From: Blastobasis lacticolella
Lineage: Eukaryota > Arthropoda > Insecta > Lepidoptera > Blastobasidae
Direction: 5' to 3'
DNA: 64,000 nucleotides
NCBI GenBank assembly: GCA_905147135.1
Contig: LR990040.1
Coordinates: 23,139,857-23,203,856, forward strand
Numbering within the stretch: position 1 is the first letter of the stretch; each line of letters opens with the position of its first letter. Both the position numbers and the translations under genes were made by a program. This document shows positions 32,039-43,310 of the stretch, piece after piece. Under the pieces are notes generated by a model that worked only from the letters and a program-made list of their open reading frames with translations, had not been told where the DNA came from and searched no databases.

Positions 32039-32094
32039 TAGTTTTTTTTATACGGATAAAATACAAAAGTATTTTATCCGTATAAAAAAAACTA
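32039..32094. repeat. Perfect 25-26-bp-arm hairpin
   Basis: TAGTTTTTTTTATACGGATA plus AAATAC (ending near 32064) and its exact reverse complement (from GTATTTTATCC to AAAACTA) surround a loop AAAA. It abuts the start of dispersed repeat I. A nearby direct repeat 'gtgtcctaatgaatagtttttttta' precedes it. Confidence 0.6.
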
Positions 32095-32215
32095 GTGGAC
32101 CCTGCGCGACTTCGTTCGCGTACACCTTCTTTACCCCTACCTACCCTTTTTTTCTTGCTTATAAGCTTTCCTCTTGAATCACTCTATCTATTGTGTGAAC
32201 CGCAATTAAATCTGT
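32092..32215 (+). repeat. Dispersed repeat I fragment
   Basis: 'actagtggaccctgcgcgacttcgttcgcgtacaccttctttacccctacctaccctttttttcttgcttataagctttcctcttgaatcactc', the 5' part of the family. Confidence 0.5.
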
Positions 32216-33101
32216 TCATCATCATCTTGGCGTCCAATCCCGGTTGCGTCCCCGCGCTGCACGCGGGTGCCCGAGGACCGCCTTCCTGCTATACCTAAAC
32301 CACTTTGCTCGGTCTTCGGCAGGCTTTGTAGTGAGTCAGTTGCGTATTTAAATTGGTAGCGTAATTTAAAAGATGTACATGGAAGAAAAAGTTCATTCAA
32401 TGCCAAGATGATTCGAAGCGTACATAGTTATATACATAGAAACAGGGATAGACGGCAAAAAGAGACTTTGTTTTATACTATGTATAGATGTAAAAACTAT
32501 ATCAAAATATTTTACGTGGTTAAGGAGTTATCGGAAATACATACAGACAGACAGACGCGGCAAGCAACTTTAATTGATATAGACGAGAAACGAGTAACAT
32601 AAGTACATAATAATCATTGTAAAATACGGATCAGGCGTCTTTCCATAAGGCGTGATATGTATGTATGTATGTAAAACACGGATATACATATTATTAATGA
32701 GATAATCTACCGTTAAAGGTCACGTGATGTTTTAAACATTAACCAAGTCCATGTCTAAATGTCAGCAGTCCTAACCAGTGCTAGTTTATTTCGAAACGAC
32801 ACTAATTTCTGTTATTACTCATACATAACAAGGCAGTTACTAATTCATCCTAAACGGTATTTTTTGTGTGAGTGTGAATGGAAAGGTTAACAGGTGGCGC
32901 TCGAGGAAAACAATACAGGGTCATCATATTCGGGTCTGCTCCGGTCCTGGGGCGGCCAACATGTCACTGTGTGTTTCCTTCCCACTTTCCTATCCCCTCC
33001 TCTTTGGCGATGGAAAGAAATTTTGAATCATCATCATCAACATCCTAACGCTTATGCCAGGGTCCGCTTTCCGACTCTTCTTCTTCCATTATTCCGCATT
33101 C

Positions 33102-33157
33102 AGGCCCAGGAAGCGATGAATTGACTCAGTGATGTCAATTCATCGCTTCCTGGGCCT
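33102..33157. repeat. Perfect 24-bp-arm hairpin
   Basis: AGGCCCAGGAAGCGATGAAT plus TGAC (33102-33125) is followed by an 8-base loop TCAGTGAT and then the exact reverse complement (33134-33157). No mismatch is visible in 24 pairs. Confidence 0.65.
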
Positions 33158-33620
33158 CTCGCGGGATCTCTTTCCTCATACCGGCAGGTTTAGACTTCAA
33201 TGTGTCAAAATGTCAACTGCATGAAATTGTCCACTTTACTAAAATGTGCACTCTACCAAAATGACCACTATATAAAAATGTCCACTGAATAGAAATTACC
33301 ACCTTAACAATATCTGCAATCGAAACGACCTCCCATAGAAACGAGTTTACTCAAAAACTTTAAGCATAGGTATAGTAAACATCCGCGCCAACGCTAATTA
33401 ACTATACTAATTGGGTAACTCTTTAGGCGTTTTTTTTTTGTTTAAATTCAGTTTGGATAGGTTTGTGTTGTGTCAAAGCGTGGAGGAGGTCCATGTCGAA
33501 TTACGATAGGTATATAGAATGGAACAGCTAAATACTTGTCGTCATAATCTAAATACACGATAAAACTGATTGTTACTGTTGTTGTTGTTTAAAAAATAAA
33601 CAATATTTTTCTCCCTCCAG

Positions 33621-33749
33621 ATACTTCAATAAGCGGCGCGGTGCTGCCACTGGTGAAGGTGTCGCGGCTGCATATGGGCGCGTACCTCTGCATCGCCAGC
33701 AATGGAGTACCACCGTCGGTCAGCAAGCGGGTTATGCTAGTCGTGCATT
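33621..33749 (+). CDS. DIP-like gene, exon encoding second half of Ig domain 2
   Basis: The acceptor TTTTTCTCCCTCCAG ends at 33620 and the donor GTGAGT starts at 33750. 129 bp, phase 1 both sides. It encodes TSISGAVLPLVKVSRLHMGA then YLCIASNGVPPSVSKRV and MLVVH. Cys180 pairs with Cys127. VSRLHMGAYLCIASNGVPPSVSKR is one of the most conserved stretches of the family, so the call is firm. The split codon (T plus TC) gives Phe200, producing the VVHFPP linker into Ig3. The exon lies between two inverted repeat arms in the flanking introns. Confidence 0.93.
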
Positions 33750-33959
33750 GTGAGTACAATACAGGAGCATAAGTGCATTACCGTTTTTAGTAAAGTTAAT
33801 CATCAAAATCCTCTGCAATTTAAAAAGTTTTTTTAGCAACTATTACAGTAATTTTCATTTACAAATTAAAATTTTATGCCGGGGTTCAAGGATGACTTAC
33901 TGGGGCCTAAAGGGTCAGCCAATTGCGACCTTTTTCAGTAAATTAAATTAATAAATAAT

Positions 33960-34205
33960 AAATATTCGTGGACAAATTCACACAGCGCCATCTAGCCCCA
34001 AACTAAGCAAAGCTTGTACTATGGGTGCTAGAGATAACTGATATACTACTTAAATACTTTTAAATACATACTTATTATACATACAACACCCAGACCCGTA
34101 ACAGAAATTAAAATTCATCATTTCAATTTCTGCCCGGCCAGGAATCGAACCCGGGACCTCTTGCGTGGCATGTTGACCATTGAACCACTCAGGTCGTCGA
34201 ATGAT
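33960..34205 (-). mobile_element. SINE-C copy
   Basis: Full-length reverse copy from 'cgtggacaaattcacacagcgccatctagccccaaactaagc' to the tRNA-like head 'ccaggaatcgaacccgggacctcttgcgtggcatgttgaccattgaaccactcaggtcgtc'. Confidence 0.7.
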
Positions 34206-35393
34206 GAACTCGCTAAATTCGCTGAACGATGTACCCAATATCCTGTATATTACTGTAGCAACAGTTATTTCTTTCTAAACGCGGTAATGCACTTGGCTTG
34301 AACCTTTAACAGCGAGTGAGTGTCTTGTATTATCTTGCTTGCCTTGATTATATGTTCAATTACTATTTTTTATGGTTAAACTACCTCTCAGGTACCTTTT
34401 ACTTTATGCGTTGTATATAATTGTTTCCTGTAAATGTAGTTTAGTTGGAAATTCGATGCTTGTCTCATTACCCGACTGATAGGTGGGTTATGTTTTTCAA
34501 GCGTATGTATGTATGTATATCTATTTCTTTGGCTACAGCCCTAATGGTCCAATGGATTTTAATATTTGAGGTGTTGTTAGATTCGTCTTGGTCGCACGAG
34601 AGTGCCTACTGGGTACATTTAAATTATAAAAAGTCATTTCGGATTTCTGGTTCCGTATTGTGACTTTCGAAAATCCAATTTTTAAACCAATTCTGGGGTG
34701 TCATAAGGTCTTCAAAATATACAAATACAATATATACACAAAACGAAAGTTTTGCTTTTAATATTTTTAACAGCAGTCGGGGCTTTTAGTTTTCGTACTC
34801 CTTACTTGTTTCCAATTCTTCTTTGTTAAGTCTATTAATAGTTAGAGGTAATCGTTGTTTATTTATTGATAAGACCCATAGCGCCGGTATTAAATAGCTT
34901 TTTCTTCAAGGCGACAAGAGCGATTAAAGTTCAATATTCAGGGTACCATAATAAAGTAAGTATAGTTCCTACAATATTACATTTGTAATCGTTACTATGG
35001 GGTCTCAAGTTGTATCTCTGCTTCTACCTACCCGAATTAGATGAAACATGGTTAAGATGGGTACCCTGGACTTCAAGCTACCAAACTATCAAAACCGAAT
35101 CAAAATCCGTTCAGTAGTTTTTGCGCGATGCGCGAACAAACAAACAGACACATAAAAATGAAATAAACATTTTTGATCATAGTAGTACGTCCCAGAATAC
35201 CATCCCAACTATTTCTTTTGAAATATCTTCAATGTACAGACACGGTTTTTACGGTTTTATATTACTTCTAATGGACCTGGGCTCTTAAACTACCATCCAC
35301 CGCTGAAAACCGCATCAATATCATAAGTGTACATAGATACACTTACATCTAACCGTACTTAGATACATAGGGACAGACGGCGGGAAGATAGAT

Positions 35394-35615
35394 AAACTGT
35401 AATATCAACTGCAAAATTAAATACGAATTAAAATATTGAATACCAATTAAGAAACCGATTGTGAAATATTTGTATCATTAACACTAATTACGAGGGAAGA
35501 AACTCCGCGCCATTATTTTAGACCTTTCCCCTCGTAGTCATTATCACAAATTCCCTCAATATCTGGACCGACCACTGACAACGATTTAATGACTATCAAC
35601 ATGTTTACAGAATAA
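35394..35615 (-). repeat. Long-range inverted repeat, arm 2
   Basis: Reverse complement of 30370-30592, about 5 kb away and on the other side of exon 4. Confidence 0.65.
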
Positions 35616-36847
35616 TTCTTACGGCCTTCCGAAGGTATATCTATACGTATAAGAAAATAGTAAAAAAGTGTGTCTGTACATCTTTATATAGTATAAGACA
35701 AAATCAAAATCTCTTCCCGCTATCTGTCTACTACTACTACACAATGGATTTTAATACGGTCTTCAACAATAGATACAGTAATTTAAGATGAAGGTTTATG
35801 TGTAAAAAAGGTTGGATCGGGTAGAGGACGCGAAGAATGCGCGCCGGGTACTGTAGTTGAAAATAATTTAAAAAAAAAATGGTGTTATGAAGAATGTTTG
35901 TCTAGTTGTTGTTTCCTCATGTCATGTTGTTTGTTATTAATAATTTTGTTTGTGCATTTTTTTATTTTTTTTATTTCACTTATTCTTAATACTTTCTTTT
36001 TTAATTTTTTGTTTTACGGCTCTGGAGTCGAGCCACTGACCTCAAAAAATACCTATTTGGAGGTCAGTGATTCTACCCCTTTGAGCCATTTGTAATGTGT
36101 TTGTGGTGTTATTGTGTGTAAATAAATGTTTTCGATTCTATTCTATTCTATTCTAAGAATTAGTAATAGAAGAAGTATTTTTTAAGATTTTGTCTGTCTG
36201 TTTGTACACGCTAATCTCCGAAACTATTGGATGGATTTGAATGAAACTGTTTTTGTCGTATACCTATTTAGCCTGGGCAACGTATAGATTGACATTTGAT
36301 TTTTGATTTTGATTGATCCTTGATTCTAGAAACTATGGAACACCTGATGTAGGACTATAATAGACCAGCTACACTATAAGAAATATGTAAATGGCGCCTA
36401 ATGCATTTTTATGGGTTTTCACAGTTTGATAGTTTGGGGTCCAACTTAAAATCAAGGCCATGTTCCATCTAATTTGGTTGTGTAAAACCAGAGATACAAC
36501 TTGACCTCTTCGTAGTACGTGCTTTCACACATTAGGAGGTCATTTATAATGGTCGGTCGGGAAAAAGATAAACTGCCCTAAAAACAATGTCCACACCGAC
36601 GAAGTCGCCGGCAAAAGCCAGTTCAGAAATAATTTTGTCGGTTTCCACAAAATCCATTTGATTTGAGGTGAAATTTAACCGTTTAAGGCTCTTTCCGCAG
36701 TCAAGGCCGCTTTGTTTTCTTAGTTTACAGCGTTTGGATCGTATCCATTTCCTACATCGAAATTAGTTTCGTATTTCACGTGATTGGAGTAGGTACGTAC
36801 CGTTCTTAATTGGTGGGCTCAAACTAATTCGCTATTAGGGCGGTGTG

Positions 36848-36962
36848 GAGTTTAGGAGGAACCCGAGTGGTTCAGTTGGTTAACATGCTGATCTGCCACG
36901 TAGAGGTCCCGGGTTCGATGGAGATCCGGGCAGATATTGAAATGATGAATTTTTGATGTACT
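36848..36962 (+). repeat. SINE-C head fragment
   Basis: 'ggaacccgagtggttcagttggttaacatgctgatctgccacgtagaggtcccgggttcgatggagatccgggcag' is the tRNA-derived promoter region with its B box. The body is lost after 'gaaatgatgaattttt'. Confidence 0.6.
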
Positions 36963-37103
36963 GTTTAATTGAAAACACTATCTGTAACTTCTCAGCAAAA
37001 ATTGGTAATGTTTTGGCTTTTTATAAAAGCGAAATGCCGATTTGCCATAACTTCCTACGTCTCTGAACAGGGGGAGATGGCGATCGAGTCGGTGGGGTTG
37101 GTG

Positions 37104-37282
37104 ATCTAGGAGGCAGCTAGACAGTCAATTCTAACCCTTACGTAGTAAAAAACAAAGTCGCTCTTCAGGTACGCGTTCGAGCCGACCTTGGTCGGACGTC
37201 CTACCACGCCTCCACATCCAAAAAGCGACTTTATACTGTACTACATAAGGACTTGTTTTTAAGTATCTAGCTGCTAGGTCCC
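37104..37282. mobile_element. TIR element K (MITE-like)
   Basis: 'gatctaggaggcagctagacagtcaattctaacccttacgtagtaaaaaacaaagtcgct' at the left is inversely matched by 'aaaaagcgactttatactgtactacataaggacttgtttttaagtatctagctgctaggtc' at the right. One half of a related copy is at about 18350-18480. No ORF. Confidence 0.5.
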
Positions 37283-37405
37283 AGTCCCAATATTGCATGA
37301 ATTGAAATTCTTCATGGTATTTTCCCTTATCGTAAGAGCATCGGTCACTGTTCAACTAATATACATTGAGTTGTATATCTTATAGTTATAAATCTTTGTC
37401 CACAG

Positions 37406-37540
37406 TCCCGCCAATAATGACGATACAGAACCAGTTAGTCGGCGCGCAGGAGGGCGACTCCGTGCAGCTGGACTGCCATTCAGAAGCCTTCCCAAGGTCC
37501 ATCAACTATTGGACAATAAACGACCAAATCATATCCCAAT
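37406..37540 (+). CDS. DIP-like gene, exon encoding first half of Ig domain 3
   Basis: The acceptor TTTGTCCACAG ends at 37405 and the donor GTAAGT starts at 37541. 135 bp, phase 1 both sides. It encodes PPIMTIQNQLVGAQEGDSVQ, then LDCHSEAFPRSINYW and TINDQIISQ. Cys223 is the first Ig3 cysteine and Trp235 the core tryptophan. PPxIxIxNQLVGAxxG and ExxPxSINYW are typical of Ig3 in this family. The next exon completes the domain with Cys279. Confidence 0.92.
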
Positions 37541-38822
37541 GTAAGTCAGTTTTTTATTCCTATTTTTATCGGTGGACCGTCCGTCCGTGTGCCTCCCTAA
37601 CCAATGAGAACCTAACCGACAGAAAAAGTCGGAATACCCCCGACCAAGTTTACTTAAACTCAAATATTTTCTACACTACAAAACCGATTTCAATGAAACA
37701 AAGCTAAGAATCATCTCGATTGTACTGGCTTTCAAACCGCATCCGAATTTGCCAATCCGTTCGGGAGCTACGATGCTACAGACAGATACACAGAGCCACA
37801 GATACACACGTCAAACTTATATCATCTCACTTTTTTCGTCTGGGTTAAAAATGGTGGCAAACAAGCTTACCGTCGTATTATTGTATTTTAGTTTCTACGC
37901 ACACCTGTGATAGGAGTTGGGTCGGCCAACTGGTCGGATAACCGATCGGCTAATGGTCGGATTGTACAGTCGGCTGAAGAGCCAACTGTCTCCTGAACTT
38001 ATTGCCCCCTGTAAAAGCTCGGCATGCTGTTTAAAATACACGCAAGGAAATGTCTACAAATACTGTCACCGGGTGCCAATCGGATCCCGAGACTGTGAAA
38101 ATTAATATTAAAAAGTAATTATTGAATTTGTTGATTAATCTTTTTTCAAATGTCAAAAATCTAATAGAATCCAGTTCTCGGACTTTGCGAGCGTTGCTAA
38201 ACCTCTGTTATCGGTCCCGCAAGCACGCTGACACCAGTACCGCTTATATTCTTCTAGCATTACCTTCTCTTCTGTTTAGATGTCTCGTTAATATCTCTTG
38301 TTTTACAAGCTTTTGTTTAACTGTTCGTGTGTAAGTTGTCCGTCAAAATTTGTGAACCATTTTTCGACCATTTGTTATAATCCGATTCAGTTGAAATTTT
38401 GAATACCTATGTAACTTGGACGAGAATGCATTAATATGATACCATGGAGCACGTCTGATGATGGAGTCCGTAGCTGTCATAGGAACTAATGAACACTATA
38501 AGATAACACCATAGTTTTTATGCTTTCTGGAATGGTCTTGATGAGTAGATACCGCGCAATAAATGCTTGTTACGTTTTTTTTTTCATTTGAGAACTTATT
38601 TATTTGGATCTATAGTTCTACTTCCACTTCACTTGTATGTTAGGGTTTAAGTCTCTATATTAATCTTGTAGTGAACCGCAATGTAGCAGCGATCAGATTG
38701 CCAATTAAGACTCTGGCAAAGTCTAACGAAAATTGCTTACACATTGTATGAAATTCTGTTTTCACGAGAAACGGAGTCAAACTTTAAGAGTTCCCTAAAA
38801 TCTTCGACTTTTCTCTTTATAA

Positions 38823-39053
38823 TGGCGGCCACTCACCTTTATACCGATCGACAAGTGGCATGATAAATTTAGGCTAGATACATGCCACTTGTCAATCAGG
38901 TATGGAATAGAATGGCCGCCATGATGCGCCATCGTAATGCGGCCTGTCGAGCTTGACCGCTTTATGCTTTAACACACCGTCAAGTAGTCTTGTCACATTT
39001 CAAATGGCATGAAGGTGAGTGGCCGCCATAACGTCTTAATGGTGGCCACTTAC
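38823..39053. repeat. Imperfect hairpins leading into the satellite
   Basis: 'atggcggccactcacctttataccgatcgacaagtggcatg' (38823-) is mirrored by 'catgccacttgtcaatcaggtatggaatagaatggccgccat' (to ~38924), with roughly three-quarters pairing. A second small hairpin, GGTGAGTGGCCGCCAT and ATGGTGGCCACTTACC, is at 39014-39053. Confidence 0.5.
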
Positions 39054-39165
39054 CATCACACGGCTTGTCGATCACGCCCATTTTACCCCACACACCGTCA
39101 TATACTTGTCGAGCTGCATAAAGGTGAATGGCCACCAACATCTGTCTTATCGATCCCGCCCATTA

Positions 39166-40554
39166 GGCTTGATTAGGCCCACTTAGCCCCCCCTCTCCCT
39201 AAAGCTGTCATGGCAGTTGCAGATGCCAGCCGTCCTTGTAATGGCTTAATGAGGCCCACTTAACCCCCCTCTCCCTAAAGCTGTCATGGCAGTTGCAGAT
39301 GCCAGCCGTCATTGCAATGGTTTAATGAGGCCCACTTAACCCCCCTCTCCCTAAAGCTGTCATGGCAGTTGCAGATGCCAGCCGTCATTGTAATGGTTTA
39401 ATGAGGCCCACTTAACCCCCCCTCTCCCTAAAGCTGTCATGGCAGTTGCAGATGCCAGCCGTCATTGTAATGGCTTAATGAGGCCCACTTAACCCCCCCT
39501 CTCCCTAAAGCTGTCATGGCAGTTGCAGATGCCAGCCGTCATTGTAATGGCTTAATGAGGCCCACTTAACCCCCCTCTCCCTAAAGCTGTCATGGCAGTT
39601 GCAGATGCCAGCCGTCCTTGTAATGGCTTAATGAGGCCCACTTAACCCCCCTCTCCCTAAAGCTGTCATGGCAGTTGCAGATGCCAGCCGTCATTGTAAT
39701 GGTTTAATGAGGCCCACTTAACCCCCCCTCTCCCTAAAGCTGTCATGGCAGTTGCAGATGCCAGCCGTCATTGTAATGGCTTAATGAGGCCCACTTAACC
39801 CCCCCTCTCCCTAAAGCTGTCATGGCAGTTGCAGATGCCAGACGTCATTGTAATGGCTTAATGAGGCCCACTTAACCCCCCCTCTCCCTAAAGCTGTCAT
39901 GGCAGTTGCAGATGCCAGCCGTCCTTGTAATGTCTTAATGAGGCCCACTTAACCCCCCCTCTCCCTAAAGCTGTCATGGCAGTTGCAGATGCCAGCCGTC
40001 ATTGTAATGGCTTAATGAGGCCCACTTAACCCCCCCTCTCCCTAAAGCTGTCATGGCAGTTGCAGATGCCAGCCGTCATTGTAATGGCTTAATGAGGCCC
40101 ACTTAACCCCCCTCTCCCTAAAGCTGTCATGGCAGTTGCAGATGCCAGCCGTCATTGTAATGGCTTAATGAGGCCCACTTAACCCCCCCTCTCCCTAAAG
40201 CTGTCATGGCAGTTGCAGATGCCAGCCGTCATTGTAATGGCTTAATGAGGCCCACTTAACCCCCCCTCTCCCTAAAGCTGTCATGGCAGTTGCAGATGCC
40301 AGCCGTCCTTGTAATGGCTTAATGAGGCCCACTTAACCCCCCTCTCCCTAAAGCTGTCATGGCAGTTGCAGATGCCAGCCGTCATTGTAATGGCTTAATG
40401 AGGCCCACTTAACCCCCCCTCTCCCTAAAGCTGTCATGGCAGTTGCAGATGCCAGCCGTCATTGTAATGGCTTAATGAGGCCCACTTAACCCCCCCTCTC
40501 CCTAAAGCTGTCATGGCAGTTGCAAATGCCAGCCGTCATTGTAATGGCTTAATG
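39166..40554 (+). repeat. Tandem array, 18 copies of a 76/77-bp unit
   Basis: Unit: ggcttaatgaggcccacttaacc(c)...ctctccctaaagctgtcatggcagttgcagatgccagccgtcattgtaat. Eighteen copies are countable by 'gtcatggcag'. Units differ mainly in a C run of six or seven and in A/C after 'gccgtc' (C in copies 1, 6, 10 and 15), with ttta for ctta in copies 2, 3 and 7. Near-identity implies recent expansion or homogenisation. On the minus strand each unit has GGGAGAGGGGGG, so G-runs recur every 76-77 bp. No ORF. Confidence 0.95.
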
Positions 40555-41239
40555 TGACAAAGAACTAAAACATTCGCTATAGCTCAAAGAATATTTTTTT
40601 AATAGTAGTGAATTTCCCCGCGTGATATCCTCGACGCGTAGGGTACAACATAACTGACTCACAGCTTACTTCCAGCAAAGTTGAGAAAATTATAGGTACT
40701 GTAAATTTTAACATGAAAATTTTATTACAGATAGAGTGTATGCAACTGCATATAATTAGGCATTAAAACACTAGTGTTTACGCCTCGTATGATAAAGAGA
40801 CACTCGTGTTTTAATACCCCCTTTACCCTCTTTTATATGCAAGTTTGATAATGACAGTCGTAAAGAACTAGCGGATTCACACAGTCCGCTTTCTCTTCGC
40901 CGACTGAGGAGGTGGCATCGTCGTCTCCCGGTTATGCCCACAGAATAGCGACAGGGCGATTGTGTAGTAAAATATTGGGATGGAATTATTGGAATGATTT
41001 CGAATAGGTATTCGAGCTTTGAGCGTCGTCTCTGTTGCATGTGTGCGATTAAACACCTACGTGGGTGACTAAGTAAGTTCTGAAATACACTATTTAAAAA
41101 AAATTATCGGTGAAAAATTATTTTAACTTGTTTAAACATCATTTATTTATATTTCGATTTCTGAAAGCCAAATGGCGTTCATGGTCAAAAAAGGAACGAC
41201 AAAAAATGTGTCGATATCTTTTTTGCATTAGGCGCATTT

Positions 41240-41520
41240 TTCCTTGCAACAATGAAATTCGAACGTGAGCATTTTCGTACTAGGATGTTATATGATTTAA
41301 TAGTTGGTTTAAATGAAAGGGACAGTCATAGAAGATTGTTATCGGCTTTTAGGCCTGGAGCACTTCTTTCTTTTTCCAAAAGTGAAACTAGAAGTTTATC
41401 ATTTAATTTGATAACCCTGAGGACGCTCAGAATGCTTTTATAGCAACGGTTGAGGAGCTTTCTAGAAGACCTGACCTCGCCAGTGCTTATAATCTTGGTT
41501 TTAATGATTTAATCACTATA
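41240..41520 (+). pseudogene. Possible transposase N-terminal remnant (mariner-like?), frameshifted
   Basis: The frame at 41252 reads MKFEREHFRTRMLYDLIVGL, then NERDSHRRLLSAFRPGA. This recalls the N-terminal helix-turn-helix of some insect mariner/IS630-type transposases. One base later a second frame reads DNPEDAQNAFIATVEELSRR, then PDLASAYNLGFNDLITI and a stop at about 41521. No DDE catalytic triad is present. I do not recognise the second part. The assignment is tentative. Confidence 0.25.
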
Positions 41521-41649
41521 TAGAGACTGATAGAGAGTATTATGAAAAGTGGTATTCAAAGGTTTATTTCTAGCCTATATATTTTTTGTATCACAAAACA
41601 TCTCTAGTCACGTATGAAGTAAAACTAGATGATGTGCATTATTTCCCGC

Positions 41650-41912
41650 TGATTGTTGTGTTTGAAGCGTCGGTGACAGTTTGTACTCTATCCGATGCTC
41701 TTACGGTGAGGGAAAATATCGTGATGAAACCTGCACATTCAGGCAACTGAATGTGTAACCATCGTGAAATGTGGTCAGGCTCCCCTGCTAACATGGTCAT
41801 GGAGGTCAGAGGGCAGTCGCTCCACAATTTTTTTTTACCTGATTGGCCAAATCCTGGATCATGGTCAAGGCGGACCCTAGGCCCCCGCGAGCCAAAGCAA
41901 AACCAGGACATT
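41650..41912 (+). mobile_element. SINE-B copy
   Basis: 'ccgatgctcttacggtgagggaaaatatcgtgatgaaacctgcacattcaggcaactgaatgtgtaacc' through 'ggaggtcagagggcagtcgctccac' and 'ggccaaatcctggatcatggtcaaggcgga' to 'aaccaggacat'. Confidence 0.6.
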
Positions 41913-42021
41913 TACCTATAAGATTATTTTTATTCGAATAAAAGCTTTGCTGTTCAATAGTTTCTTTTACGAATGAAAAGGGCAACGAATGACATGTTTA
42001 TAAGTTTTTTTTATATTATAC

Positions 42022-42125
42022 AAGACAGACATTTGACCGCCATTTCAACTGTTTGCAAGTGACGATGCGGCCGAAGTTGGAGCATGCCCGTCTTGGAACA
42101 GCCTATTCACTCTAGCCATTTTATT
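42022..42125 (-). repeat. LINE 3'-tail fragment
   Basis: 'gacatttgaccgccatttcaactgtttgcaagtgacgatgcggccgaagttggagcatgcccgtcttggaacagcctattcactctagcc', reverse of the 3' end at 3080-3190. Confidence 0.55.
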
Positions 42126-43199
42126 TAACTTCACTTGTTTCTTGCCAGCCTAATTTGACCCACTTCCCGGCGTTTAATTGACCTGAAAGATCCTGAAGAA
42201 GACTATGAGTAGACTTAGTACGGGGTGTTTGTTCCGTATGTGGAGGTAGTTAATGTACATCTTTGACTTGCGATATCTCGCAAATTATACAGTTTTTGAC
42301 ATTTTTGACATGAAGTGATCGATAGATATTAAAGTTTCCTATCGATTGGCATAAGATCTATGAGAAGCCACAAAATCGATATTTTTTCAAAATGGCGGAA
42401 AGTGGGTGGTGACCAAAATGTTCAATGCTTTTTGGTATATCTATGTAATTTGAATGACAATCCATTCATATGGTAGGTACCATACAGCTAATCCGATGGA
42501 GTCGGAAGGTGGTCAGAGGAACTAATAAACGTAACAAGATAACCAAATCGTGTTTGGGCTCTTTCAGATAGTCTTGATGAGTACTATACCACTCGAAAAA
42601 GCTTGTCATAAAATTTTTTTACATTTGAAAACATTTTACAATCGAATAGTTCGAATTTATGTGTCCATTAAAATCATTCACATTCTTTCATCATTTCACG
42701 GTAACAGAATTTCAAGAAAGCGAAACCGTGGGCGGCGTAATTAAGTATTAGGAACGTGTACACTGCTATAAGTGGGCGGCAACTTTGAATTCTGGATACA
42801 ATATTATATACTTATAATAAAACTGTCGGGAGGGGTTCAGTCTGTAGAAATAATTTAATTGTGTATATTTTTGTCTCAAACTAAACTCGCGATCTGTACA
42901 CATATTATTATATCAGACAGGACTCACACGCGACGTACCTTTTCGATTTGCTTTCCCTGATGTTTCGGCAGGGGACGCCCACCGTGGTCACGAGAAGACT
43001 CCGAAGGTCAAATATAATACTTTTATTATGGAACCAAAATAATTTCTTTTCGAGGTTGCGTACCTTGAAAGAAAAAAAGCGGAACCCTTATAGGATAACT
43101 TTGTAGTCCGTTCGTCCATCCGTCTATCAAGGCCCTTTTTCTCAGAACGGGTGGAAGTATCAAGCTGAAATTAATATCAAATATTGTCAAGTCTGCAAT

Positions 43200-43310
43200 C
43201 CGGCGAGGATGTCGAAGACCGGGCAAAGTGGAGAAGATTGAGTAAGATTGCGGACCCTGGCAGTGGCCAGGATAAGCGCTAGGACGATGATGATGACTCA
43301 GGTCTGCAAT
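43200..43310 (+). pseudogene. RTE-like LINE ORF end fragment
   Basis: Plus-strand reading EDRAKWRRLSKIADPGSGQDKR, a stop, then 'gacgatgatgatgac'. This is the typical C-terminus and GAT tail of RTE-type elements. Confidence 0.5.

Larger units (their letters stand above)
26057..33620 (+). other. Intron 3 (phase 1)
   Basis: 7.6 kb, with a MITE, SINE-B and SINE-C copies, LINE tails, one arm of a long-range inverted repeat (30370-30592) and two perfect hairpins. Stretches 26335-26640, 29215-29510, 30600-31360, 31515-32035 and 32410-33090 show AT-rich sequence and scattered small repeat pieces, with no gene. Confidence 0.75.
33750..37405 (+). other. Intron 4 (phase 1)
   Basis: 3.7 kb, with SINE-C copies, the second inverted-repeat arm, repeat I fragments (35690-35850), a TIR element at 37104-37282 and a SINE-B scrap (37300-37375) just 30 bp before the next acceptor. 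A (TTCTA)n microsatellite lies near 36135-36157. 34210-35180 and 36160-36845 show no gene. Confidence 0.75.

Noticed and set aside
32894..33124. 76-codon plus-strand ORF
   Set aside because: No domain. It ends inside a perfect hairpin, and the composition resembles dispersed repeat sequence.
39166..40554. CRISPR-like regular array
   Set aside because: The whole 76/77-bp unit repeats with no unique spacers, and the context is a eukaryotic intron. It is a satellite.
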